Assembly: GCA_035534235.1 (NCBI GenBank)
Contig: DATLSH010000046.1
Span: 1 to 6,530 of the forward strand
Source of the DNA: Bog-473 sp035534235
Lineage (GTDB): Bacteria; Actinomycetota; Acidimicrobiia; Acidimicrobiales; RAAP-2
Direction of reading: 5' to 3'
Length of the DNA: 6,530 bases
Shown here in pieces: positions 1 through 6,194 of this stretch. Position 1 is the stretch's first letter. Every line of letters begins with the position of its first letter. A model generated the notes under the pieces. The model made no database searches. It was not told where the DNA came from and saw nothing but the letters and a program-made list of their open reading frames with translations. Made by a program: the position numbers and the translations under genes.

Positions 1-1105
1 CGCCGGCGTCGAATCGCCCGGCTGCCCACGGCGGTCCGCTGACCACCGGTTCCCCGGTCTCGGGGTTGCGCCATCCCCCGGGCTGCCACTCCCCCGGCTG
101 AGGGTCGACCCACGGACGCGAGGCTGCGATGAAGTCGGCCACCGGGAGCTGGCGGATGTAGACCCCGTTCATGTGGGAAAGCTTCGCCACATCGAAGAAG
201 GCGGGGGAGCGCTGCACGTCCTCCAGCCGGAACTTCTCTACCAGCGTGTCGAGAGGGACGATCTCCTCCTCGCCGGGATTCCATCCGAGCAGCGCCAGGT
301 AGTTCCGGAAGGCCGCCGGGAGATATCCCTGCTCCCGGTACATCTCCACCGCCACCGGGTCCCTCCGCTTGGAGAGCTTCTTCCCCCGCTCGTTCACCAG
401 CAAGGGAAGATGGGCGTAGGTGGGAAGGGCGATGTCGGACTGCGTCGCCTCGTTCAGTGCGGCCCAGAGCATGACCTGCTTGGGGGCGGTGGGAAGGAGG
501 TCCTCCCCGCGGATCACGTGGGTGATGGCCATGGTGCGATCGTCCACGGCGTTGGCCAGCACGAAGAGCGGCTTGCCGTCTCCCCTCACGCAGATGAAGT
601 CGTCCAGGGCGCGCCGGGGGAACTCGACTTCACCGCGGACCAGATCGCCCACCACCAGGGCACCCCCGTCCGGCGTACGGAATCGCAAGGCGCGCCCGTC
701 CCCGCGGGCCAGGCCCAGGTCCCGACAGTGGCCGTCGTAGCCCGGGGTCGGATCGCCAGCCGCCGCCCGCTCGCGGGTGCGCCCGTCGATCTCCTCCCGG
801 GTACAACCACAGGCGTAGAGCGCTCCGCTCTCCCAGAGAGCCTCAATGGCGGCGGTGTGCGCCTCAGCCTGGTCCGACTGGAAAAAGGGCCCCTCGTCGG
901 GCTCCATCCCGAGCCATTTCAGGGCCGAAATGATCCCATCGGTCCACTCGGCGCGGTTGCGCAACTCGTCGGTGTCCTCAATGCGCAGGATGAAGGTACC
1001 GCCGTGCTGGCGCAGGAACAGCCAATTGAACAGCGCAGCGCGCGCACTCCCTACGTGGAAGTACCCAGTGGGGGATGGGGCGAATCGCGCCCGAGGTGGT
1101 GAGAT
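1..1105 (-). CDS. gltX: Glutamyl-tRNA synthetase, C-terminal part cut off by the window edge; start codon unclear
   Basis: This class I aminoacyl-tRNA synthetase charges tRNA-Glu (or, non-discriminating, also tRNA-Gln) with glutamate in the cytoplasm. Counting from an ATC codon at 1105-1103, the protein opens with RFAPSPTGYFHVGSARAALF; the HIGH-type signature is the HVGS at residues 17-20, and RIEDTD follows. DEGPFFQSDQ comes next, then VIRGEDLLPTAPKQ near the middle of the catalytic domain. The KMSKS-type loop is KKLSKRR from residue 242. The anticodon-binding domain begins after about residue 300 and runs off the left edge; the frame is unbroken over about 368 codons. There is no ATG, GTG or TTG in frame near the expected N-terminus. 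The nearest is a GTG at 1225-1223, inside the ferredoxin gene, which would add implausible low-complexity residues. The coordinate 1105 is therefore a placeholder. It lies 4 bases after the ferredoxin stop and is probably cotranscribed. Family identity is very secure; the start is not. Confidence 0.93.
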   Translation of the reverse strand, partial: MSPPRARFAPSPTGYFHVGSARAALFNWLFLRQHGGTFILRIEDTDELRNRAEWTDGIISALKWLGMEPDEGPFFQSDQAEAHTAAIEALWESGALYACGCTREEIDGRTRERAAAGDPTPGYDGHCRDLGLARGDGRALRFRTPDGGALVVGDLVRGEVEFPRRALDDFICVRGDGKPLFVLANAVDDRTMAITHVIRGEDLLPTAPKQVMLWAALNEATQSDIALPTYAHLPLLVNERGKKLSKRRDPVAVEMYREQGYLPAAFRNYLALLGWNPGEEEIVPLDTLVEKFRLEDVQRSPAFFDVAKLSHMNGVYIRQLPVADFIAASRPWVDPQPGEWQPGGWRNPETGEPVVSGPPWAAGRFDAG

Positions 1106-1109
1106 GGGC

Positions 1110-1304
1110 TCAGTCGTCGGCGATCGAAATGGCGCCGGTGGGGCATCCGTTGACGGCCTGGCGCAGCTTCTCGCGCATCTCCTCCGGCGGGTTCTCGTTG
1201 AGCACGTAGAGGAAGCCGTCGTCACGCACCTCGAAGACCTCGGGCAGGATGCCCATGCACACGGCGTTGCTGGCACACTCGTCGAAGTCCACGACGACCT
1301 TCAC
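1110..1304 (-). CDS. [3Fe-4S] ferredoxin of the P450-partner type
   Basis: This is a 64-residue soluble electron carrier. The GTG start at 1304-1302 is chosen because AGGAGGT sits about 5 bases upstream and the protein then begins VKVVVDFDECA, as family members do; a longer open frame upstream to 1583 is only a shadow inside ltp3. Cluster ligands visible are C10, C16 and C54 followed by Pro, giving the pattern C-x5-C ... C-P. A fourth Cys is absent between C10 and C16, where Asn13 takes the variable central position, so a [3Fe-4S] rather than [4Fe-4S] cluster is expected. Small single-cluster ferredoxins of this kind pass electrons to cytochromes P450 in actinobacteria, and several M. tuberculosis examples lie near lipid or sterol genes. 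No P450 or ferredoxin reductase is in the window, so its partner is unknown. It sits 61 bases after ltp3 and just before gltX. Confidence 0.92.
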   Translation of the reverse strand: MKVVVDFDECASNAVCMGILPEVFEVRDDGFLYVLNENPPEEMREKLRQAVNGCPTGAISIADD

Positions 1305-1349
1305 AGACGACCTCCTGGTCCTTGAGTTGACGGCTCTGCCGAGCATACC

Positions 1350-1366
1350 GGCCGGGCCTCCCGGCC
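1350..1366 (-). terminator. GC-rich stem-loop just after the ltp3-like stop codon, without a U tract
   Basis: The bases form a perfect 7-bp inverted repeat, GGCCGGG and CCCGGCC around a 3-base loop, starting on the last base of the ltp3-like stop codon. On the transcribed strand it is followed by GGTATGC and not by a run of U, so it is not a canonical intrinsic terminator. It could attenuate transcription or protect the mRNA 3' end between ltp3 and the ferredoxin. A stem of this size can also arise by chance in DNA this rich in GC. Confidence 0.3.
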
Positions 1367-2541
1367 TATGGCCTGTCGGCCCCCACCACCCACATGGCGA
1401 AGAACTGCGAGCCCCCACCGTAGGCTTGCCCCAGCGCCCGGCGCGCGTCGGCCACCTGGTGCTCACCGGCCAGCCCCCGCACCTGGAGCGCCGTCTCCAA
1501 GAAGCGCAACATGCCCGACGCGCCGATCGGGTTGGAGGAGAGCACGCCACCCGAGCAGTTCCACGGGATGTCGCCGCCCTCAATCATTGAGGTGGCACCC
1601 TCCTCGGTGAGCTTCCAGCCGTCGCCCTGGGCGCAGAACCCGAGGTTCTCCAGCCACATGGGCTCGTACCAGCTGAAGGGGACGTAGACCTCGGCCATGT
1701 CGAAGTCAGTCCGGGGATCGCTGATCCCAGCCTGGCGGTAGAGGTCGGCCGCGCAGTCCCGCCCGGCTTGCGGGTTGACCTGGTCCCGCCCGGCGAACAT
1801 CGTCGGCTCCGAACGCATGGCCATGCCGTGGATCCACGCCGGTGGCCGGCCGGTGTCCGAGGTGGCCCGGGCCGCCGCCTGCTCCGAACCGATGACCATG
1901 GCCGCCGCGCCGTCCGATGACGGGCAAGCCTCAAGGTAGTGGAGCGGGTCCCACAGCATGATGGACTCCTCCACCATCTTGAGGGAGATGTCCGGTATGT
2001 GCAGGTGCGCGTAGGGGTTCTTGAGCGCATGCAGGCGGTCCTTGACCGCCACCTTCATGCCCGTGTCACGGGGCGCGCCCGAGCGGTGCATGTAGGCGCG
2101 GATGATGGGGGCGAAGTAGCCCCCGGCCCCGGCCAGCAGCGGCGACGAGAACGGCTGGGGCACCGAGAGGGCCCACATGGCGTCCGAGTCGCTCTGCTTC
2201 TCGAAGGCCACGGTGAGGACGCGCTGGTGTATCCCCGAGGCCACCAGGTGGGCGGCCACAATGGCCGTCGACCCTCCGACCGAGCCGGCGGTGTGGACGC
2301 GGATCATGGGCTTGCCCACCGCACCGAGCGCCCCCGCCAGGTAGAGCTCAGGCATCATGACGCCTTCGAACATGTCGGGTGCCTTGCCGAGCACCACGGC
2401 GTCGATGTCGGCGAAGGTGAGGCCGGCATCCCCCAGGGCCATGACGGCGGCCTCGCGCACCAGTCCGGCGATCGACACGTCCTCCCGCTTGGACTTGGCC
2501 ACGGTCTGGCCGATCCCGATGACGGCGCAGCGCTCGGACAT
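1366..2541 (-). CDS. Ltp3-like thiolase-fold protein, probable side-chain acyl-CoA aldolase (SCP-x thiolase family)
   Basis: The protein has 391 residues, close to the roughly 390 of M. tuberculosis Ltp3 (Rv3523). The ATG at 2541-2539 is chosen because MSERCAVIGIGQT is the family N-terminus, GGAGG lies a few bases upstream, and the start overlaps the previous stop as TGATG. The whole thiolase fold is present: VREAAVMALGDAGL near 28-41, a core loop RVHTAGSVGGSTA at 81-93, CPSSDGAAA at 206-214, AEVYVPFSW at 283-291, NPIGASG at 337-343 and AYGGGSQF at 373-380. The catalytic set of a true thiolase is missing: the nucleophilic Cys aligns to Ser87, the His of the GHPxGATG motif is Asn337, and the C-terminal Cys of the CxGGG motif is Ala373. 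This argues against beta-ketothiolase activity and for retro-aldol C-C cleavage, as known for Ltp2 and reported for Rhodococcus Ltp3/Ltp4 on C-24-branched sterol side chains. The substrate here is inferred. Automated annotation might call it acetyl-CoA acetyltransferase or lipid-transfer protein. Confidence 0.85.
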   Translation of the reverse strand: MSERCAVIGIGQTVAKSKREDVSIAGLVREAAVMALGDAGLTFADIDAVVLGKAPDMFEGVMMPELYLAGALGAVGKPMIRVHTAGSVGGSTAIVAAHLVASGIHQRVLTVAFEKQSDSDAMWALSVPQPFSSPLLAGAGGYFAPIIRAYMHRSGAPRDTGMKVAVKDRLHALKNPYAHLHIPDISLKMVEESIMLWDPLHYLEACPSSDGAAAMVIGSEQAAARATSDTGRPPAWIHGMAMRSEPTMFAGRDQVNPQAGRDCAADLYRQAGISDPRTDFDMAEVYVPFSWYEPMWLENLGFCAQGDGWKLTEEGATSMIEGGDIPWNCSGGVLSSNPIGASGMLRFLETALQVRGLAGEHQVADARRALGQAYGGGSQFFAMWVVGADRP

Positions 2542-3626
2542 CAGACCCCCTCCAGGACGCAGACCAGATTCTGCTGGAGGCACGGTCCGGAGGTGGCGTG
2601 GGCCACCGCCCGATCGGCCCCGCCCGACCATATGGCGCGGGCCGCCTCGCCGATGCGGATGAGACCGGCCGACATCATGGGGTTGGCGGCCAGCGCTCCC
2701 CCCGAGGGCGAGAGGGCGACCTCGTCACCCAGACCCAGGGCGTCGACCAGGATCATCTCCTGGTGGGCGTAGGGAGCGTGCAGCTCGGCGACATCGACCG
2801 CCTTGCGGCCCACGCCAGCTTTCTCGCCGGCCAGCTGGGTCGAGGGCGAGCGCGTCAGGTCCCGGGCCCCGATGGCATGGGTCTCAATGCGGTGGTCGAA
2901 CCCCGTGATGAAGGCCGGGCGCTGGCACAGCTGGTGGGCGCGGTCACCGGCGGCCAGCACCACGGCGGCGCAGCCGTCGGTCAACGGCGGGAGCGCGTGG
3001 CGGCGCAGCGGCGCCACCTCGTATTCCTCGCCCATGAGTTCCTCGGGAGAGCGGTCGTAGGCCACCTGTGCCTTGGGATTGGTCAGGGCCGAGCGGCGGG
3101 CCCGGCTGGCGACGGCGGCAAAGTCGGCCTCGGTGGCCCGCCCGCTGTCGATGAGGGCCTGCGCCTGCAGTGCGGCCAGCGAGGTCGGGTCGGGCCACAA
3201 CGGCGCCATGTAGTACGGGTCGAGCTGCAGGGCCAGCACCTCACTCAGGTCCCCGGGGGACGAGCGTCCGAAGCAGTAGACGAGAGCGGCATCGATCTCG
3301 CCCTCCTGCAGGAGCACCCAGGCCTCGTAAAGCGCCCAGGCTCCGTCCGCCTCAACGTGGGACTCGGCCCGTGGCGGCCACACCCCGACGGCATCGAGAG
3401 CGGTGACGAACGAGAACGGCCCACCGACCAGGTAGTCGGTCGACCCCGAGCAGATGAACCCCACGTCGTCCTTGGTGATGCCGATGGCGCCGAACACCTC
3501 GGCCACCACCGGCATGAGCATCTCCACCTCGTTGTGGTCGTCCTCGCGCCTGACGTTGTCGTACTGGGCGAACGACACCACGCCGACGGGACGGTGACCC
3601 GAGACGAGCTCGGGGAACCGGCTCAC
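2541..3626 (-). CDS. Ltp4-like thiolase-fold protein, probable partner aldolase subunit
   Basis: The protein has 361 residues and starts with GTG at 3626-3624. AAGGAG lies just upstream, and the start overlaps the stop of the DUF35 gene as GTGA. Its length and position match Ltp4 (Rv3522, about 350 residues, recalled). It is a divergent SCP-x-type thiolase fold: FICSGSTDYLVGGPF at 58-72, then HVEADGAWALYEA at 90-102, where the Cys-containing loop of thiolases is about three residues shorter and has no Cys. PLTDGCAAVVLAAGD at 214-228 is the usual DGAAA strand. AELHAPYAHQEM at 280-291 replaces the catalytic His/Glu region, ANPMMSAG at 314-321 carries Asn315 where thiolases have His, and TSGPCLQQN at 345-353 stands where CxGGG would be. 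A classical Claisen thiolase is therefore unlikely. Together with ltp3 and the DUF35 genes it probably forms an acyl-CoA aldolase complex, possibly for branched sterol side chains; that function is by analogy only. Confidence 0.82.
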   Translation of the reverse strand: MSRFPELVSGHRPVGVVSFAQYDNVRREDDHNEVEMLMPVVAEVFGAIGITKDDVGFICSGSTDYLVGGPFSFVTALDAVGVWPPRAESHVEADGAWALYEAWVLLQEGEIDAALVYCFGRSSPGDLSEVLALQLDPYYMAPLWPDPTSLAALQAQALIDSGRATEADFAAVASRARRSALTNPKAQVAYDRSPEELMGEEYEVAPLRRHALPPLTDGCAAVVLAAGDRAHQLCQRPAFITGFDHRIETHAIGARDLTRSPSTQLAGEKAGVGRKAVDVAELHAPYAHQEMILVDALGLGDEVALSPSGGALAANPMMSAGLIRIGEAARAIWSGGADRAVAHATSGPCLQQNLVCVLEGV

Positions 3627-4111
3627 AGGTACTCCTTGTAGGTCTCGAATTCGGCGTCAGGCTCACCGTTGGGTCGGAAGTACTTCACCGACGCCATGGT
3701 CGGTCCGAGCTGGTCGGGCTCCACCCATACCGCCTCCACCCGCAACCCCATGCGGATCTGATCGGTCGGGATCTCCTGAATGAGCCCCATGAAGGAGAGG
3801 TTCGCTCCGTCGAGGAGGATTTGGGCGCAGATGTAGGGGATCTCAATGGACTGCCCGGCGAAGGGGACGTTGACCACGCAGTAGGTGGTGACCGTGCCGG
3901 TGTTCGGCAACTCGACGATCTCGTCGGTGGGCAGACCGTCCACCGGGCACGAGCCGCGCGACAGCGTGTAGACCTTCTTGCACTTGGGACAGCGCTGGCC
4001 GATGAACTTGCCCTGCTCCAAGCCGCGCAGGTTCTTGCTCTGGGCCACCCCGGCAGTGAACACGTAGTCCAGCCGCGTCGTGGCCGCCATCATGGTCACC
4101 GGTTCGCTCAC
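3623..4111 (-). CDS. DUF35 OB-fold protein with rubredoxin-like zinc ribbon, acyl-CoA/Ltp partner
   Basis: The protein has 162 residues from a GTG at 4111-4109. GGAGG lies 6 bases upstream, and the start overlaps the preceding stop as GTGA; ATG codons 7 and 8 (MMAATT) are alternative starts. A short helical N-terminus precedes QGKFIGQRCPKCKKVYTLSR at residues 33-52, the zinc-ribbon entry. Cys41, Cys44 and Cys55 are visible, but the fourth ligand position is Asp58 (CPVD instead of CPxC), so metal binding may be altered. The OB-fold follows from about 66 (VELPNTGTVTTYCVV) through IPYICAQILLDGANLSFMGL to about 145. DUF35 proteins of this type pair with SCP-x-like thiolases; the Ltp2-ChsH2(DUF35) aldolase is the characterised case. 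The gene is translationally coupled to the Cys-free DUF35 gene upstream and to ltp4 downstream. It corresponds to one half of the double-DUF35 protein Rv3521. Confidence 0.85.
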   Translation of the reverse strand: MSEPVTMMAATTRLDYVFTAGVAQSKNLRGLEQGKFIGQRCPKCKKVYTLSRGSCPVDGLPTDEIVELPNTGTVTTYCVVNVPFAGQSIEIPYICAQILLDGANLSFMGLIQEIPTDQIRMGLRVEAVWVEPDQLGPTMASVKYFRPNGEPDAEFETYKEYL

Positions 4112-4569
4112 GATCCGCCTCCGAGGGCCACGAAGTGCCGGATGTCGTTGACGTGGCCCACCCGCTCGGATTCGGGGGCGAATTCGGGTCGCACCCGCAT
4201 GCCGGTGGTCAGTGCCCCGGGGCCCGAGGCCGGTAGGACGTGCAGGAACGAGGTGTCGGCACCGTCGAATCGCACCAGCACCCAGGCGAACGGCGTTTGC
4301 ATCGGGTGCTTGGGACGCGGGCGGGGTACCCACGACCACGAGGTGACCGTCCCTTCGGGGCCGACCTCGACGATGTCGGTAGTCTCCTCCCCCGTGTCGG
4401 GGTCGTACTCGGTCGGCGGCACGATGACCTTGCCCCCCGTCCCTCTTATGCCGACGACCTTGCCATCGCGCAGCGCAGTCAGGAACGCGCCGACCACCGG
4501 GCCCACGGAGCGGACGTAGGGGTACTCCAGGACGTGGTCGGCGCTGTAGTTCACTGCGTCGTCTGCCAT
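4108..4569 (-). CDS. DUF35-type OB-fold protein lacking all cysteines
   Basis: The protein has 153 residues from the ATG at 4569-4567, preferred because GGGGA lies about 6-7 bases before it; a GTG two codons upstream (4575) abuts that sequence and leaves no spacing. The N-terminal helix and linker include YVRSVGPVVGAFLTALRDGK at 19-37, followed by VVGIRGTGGKVIVPPTEYDP where a DUF35 zinc ribbon would be. There is no Cys anywhere in the protein, so the metal site is gone while the PP turn after it is kept. From about 68 (VEVGPEGTVTSWSWV) to 147 the OB-fold strands continue, with FAWVLVRFDGADTSFLHVL at 94-112. It is the first gene of the four-gene core, just behind a candidate operator, and its stop overlaps the next start (GTGA). 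It matches, in order and size, one half of the fused double-DUF35 protein Rv3521. It probably serves as a structural or acyl-CoA-binding partner of one Ltp protein. Confidence 0.8.
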   Translation of the reverse strand: MADDAVNYSADHVLEYPYVRSVGPVVGAFLTALRDGKVVGIRGTGGKVIVPPTEYDPDTGEETTDIVEVGPEGTVTSWSWVPRPRPKHPMQTPFAWVLVRFDGADTSFLHVLPASGPGALTTGMRVRPEFAPESERVGHVNDIRHFVALGGGS

Positions 4570-4617
4570 CTTCACTTCCCCAAGTCAGCGTGCCGTCGGA
4601 TCGGCCCCGGGTGAAAC

Positions 4618-4636
4618 TAGAACAGATTCCAGTTCT
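4618..4636 (-). promoter_or_regulatory. Candidate TetR-type (KstR-like) operator upstream of the DUF35-ltp block
   Basis: In the short gap before the DUF35 gene, the minus strand reads TGGAATCTGTTCTA at 4631-4618. This fits the published KstR motif tnnAACnnGTTnnA at every fixed position but one (AAT for AAC). It overlaps a second perfect inverted repeat, AGAAC-N8-GTTCT, at 4636-4619, so three half-sites stand side by side. A weak sigma-70-like promoter, TGGCAC (4642-4637), 17 bases, TAGTTT (4619-4614), would place the operator in the spacer, the right place for repression. KstR derepression by sterol-derived CoA thioesters is known in mycobacteria. No regulator gene is in the window, so its identity is inference from the motif and the target genes. 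Confidence 0.45.
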
Positions 4637-4646
4637 GTGCCAGGTG

Positions 4647-6188
4647 TCACGGTGCCTGGTCGGCCAGGGCCTCCATGTCCACCCCGGCCAGGAGTTGCCC
4701 AATGAACTGGCGGTCGTTGAGGATGGGAATTTCCGAGACGAACATCCGCCCGTAGCGCTCGAAGTACATGAGCTGCTTGGCCAGCAGGAACGTGCCCCGG
4801 TCGAACTCGGACATGAGTCCCCCGGACTCGTCGGCGATGCGCCGGATCCGGCGCTGGGAGCGCAGCCGGTGCACAATGGCGCCGATCGTCCGCTTGTGGG
4901 CCTCGATCCCCTGCGCCTTGGCCACCTGCAGCTGAATGGTCTGCATCAGTCCGGCCAGGCTGACCTCCCCGAAGGGCCGGGTCAGTGCCGGCTCCATGAT
5001 GCTCCGCACGAAACCGGTGAGCTCCTCGTCGGACATGCCCACGGCCACCCCGATGGCCGGCCCGTACGCGTCGGTGATGTGCTTGGTCACCACCGCCCAG
5101 GCGGTCTCGTCCCCCATGGCCGCCGACAGCAGCGATATGAAGAACCGATGGGTCGGGGGGTCGAGCCGCCCCACGATGCCCCAGTCGATGACCCCGATGC
5201 GCCCGTCGCGCAGCAACAGCATGTTGCCTGCGTGCACGTCGCCGTGGAAGGCCCCCCAGCGGACGGTGGTCAGGAAGAAGGCGCGCATCACCTCCTGCAC
5301 CAATGGTGTGGGGTCGAAGCCGAGGTCGGCCACCTGGGCCAGATCGTCGATGGGCACGCCGTCGAAGAACTCCATGGTGAGCACGTTGCGTCCCGAAAGC
5401 TCGGGGTAGGGCTCGGGCACCGCCATGAGCTTCAGGTCGAACTCGTGCTGGAGGCGGCGGAAGTGGGCCAGGGAACGGGCCTCGTTGCGCAGGTCCATCT
5501 CCTCCCCGATCTGCACCCGGAAGCCGTCCAGGATCTGCAGGGTGGACCCGGCCAGCTGATCACCCGTCTGGCGGACCAGTATCTCCAGGAGCGGCTGCAT
5601 CAGATCGAGGTCGGTGGCCACCACGTGCTCAATCCCGGGCCGCAGCACCTTGACCGCGACCACCCGGCCGTCATGAAGGCGGGCTCGGTGCACCACCGCG
5701 ATGGAGGCCGTGCCGATAGGGACGCGCTCGAAGTCGGCAAAGACGTCCTTGAGTGGCCGGCCCAGGTCCTCCTCCACCCGCTGGCGCACCTCGGGGTAGG
5801 GCACCGGAGGGCCCGTGTCCAGGCAGGCCCGGAACTCGTCGGCCACGTCGTCGCCGAACATGCCCGGGGAGGAGGCGATGATCTGCCCGAACTTCATGAA
5901 GGTCCCGCCGAGGTCGGTGAAGCTCTTGCGCAGCGGTCGGGCCAGCTGGGCTCCGGGCAGCGCCCCCTGGCGGATGGTCCGCAACTGGCGGAGCGCGGTC
6001 GGCGCGAAGTGCAGCCCGACCACCTTGGCAATGGTGGCGCCACGGCGGATCAGTTCGCGGCGGCTGGGCTCGGGCAGCCGCCGGGGATAGATCTGGGGGA
6101 CGTCCTCGGTCAGCGTGCGGGCCGGCAGGGTGCCTCCGGACGGTGCGGCCCTGGAGCTTCCCGATGGGTCAGCCGCAGCAGGGGTCAC
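4647..6188 (-). CDS. ABC1/UbiB-family atypical kinase (ADCK-like)
   Basis: The protein has 513 residues and starts with GTG at 6188. The first ~30 residues are Ala/Ser/Pro-rich and probably disordered. The family signature KxGQ is Lys99-Phe-Gly-Gln102 in GGTFMKFGQIIASSP. The Ala-rich nucleotide loop is PIGTASIAVVHRA at 157-169, the invariant Lys is Lys180 in VAVKVLRPG, and the ExD element is Glu230-Met-Asp232 in EEMDLRNEA. The catalytic loop is HGDVHAGN at 315-322 (Asp317) and the metal-binding Asp is Asp335 in IDWG, so all kinase-like residues are intact. UbiB-type proteins hydrolyse ATP and support quinone or other isoprenoid lipid handling; actinobacteria carry several paralogues of unknown task. 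The C-terminus (RQFIGQLLAGVDMEALADQAP, 493-513) shows no clear membrane helices, unlike UbiB. It lies before, and is separated by 77 bases from, the DUF35-ltp block, so it is probably a separate transcript. A 57-base piece around the KxGQ codons is repeated at the right end of the window. Confidence 0.92.
   Translation of the reverse strand: MTPAAADPSGSSRAAPSGGTLPARTLTEDVPQIYPRRLPEPSRRELIRRGATIAKVVGLHFAPTALRQLRTIRQGALPGAQLARPLRKSFTDLGGTFMKFGQIIASSPGMFGDDVADEFRACLDTGPPVPYPEVRQRVEEDLGRPLKDVFADFERVPIGTASIAVVHRARLHDGRVVAVKVLRPGIEHVVATDLDLMQPLLEILVRQTGDQLAGSTLQILDGFRVQIGEEMDLRNEARSLAHFRRLQHEFDLKLMAVPEPYPELSGRNVLTMEFFDGVPIDDLAQVADLGFDPTPLVQEVMRAFFLTTVRWGAFHGDVHAGNMLLLRDGRIGVIDWGIVGRLDPPTHRFFISLLSAAMGDETAWAVVTKHITDAYGPAIGVAVGMSDEELTGFVRSIMEPALTRPFGEVSLAGLMQTIQLQVAKAQGIEAHKRTIGAIVHRLRSQRRIRRIADESGGLMSEFDRGTFLLAKQLMYFERYGRMFVSEIPILNDRQFIGQLLAGVDMEALADQAP
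5853..5909. repeat. 57-base direct repeat, copy 1 (inside the ABC1 kinase gene, KxGQ region)
   Basis: These 57 bases are identical to 6474-6530. Here they are native: they encode GGTFMKFGQIIASSPGMFG of the ABC1 kinase in an unbroken frame. The copies diverge immediately at the 5852/5853 boundary (c here, t in copy 2). At the other side the second copy simply reaches the window edge, so the true length of identity could be greater. Confidence 0.97.
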
Positions 6189-6194
6189 CGGGCC

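Noticed and set aside
173..1102. A 309-codon plus-strand open frame across gltX.
   Set aside because: It lies exactly antisense to a gene with unmistakable GltX motifs; long antisense frames are common in GC-rich coding DNA, and its residues (many Gly, His, Arg, Val) resemble no family.
1305..1583. Extension of the ferredoxin to a 157-residue protein starting inside ltp3.
   Set aside because: The extra residues are an out-of-frame reading of ltp3; AGGAGGT before GTG 1304 sets the start.
1939..2772. A 277-codon plus-strand open frame across the ltp3-like and ltp4-like genes.
   Set aside because: It runs antisense over two well-supported genes and crosses their boundary; its translation has no recognisable domain.
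2598..3641. A 347-codon plus-strand open frame across the ltp4-like gene.
   Set aside because: It is the antisense shadow of a well-supported gene, with no ribosome site and low-complexity translation.
4640..4659. Inverted CCAGG/CCTGG arms around the ABC1 stop codon, considered as a terminator.
   Set aside because: There are only five paired bases around a 10-base loop with no U tract.
4112..4876. Extension of the zinc-ribbon DUF35 gene upstream to 4876, giving a 417-residue protein.
   Set aside because: The added residues are an Arg/Pro/Gly-rich shadow of the Cys-free DUF35 and ABC1 genes; GTG 4111 has a ribosome site and the overlap geometry.
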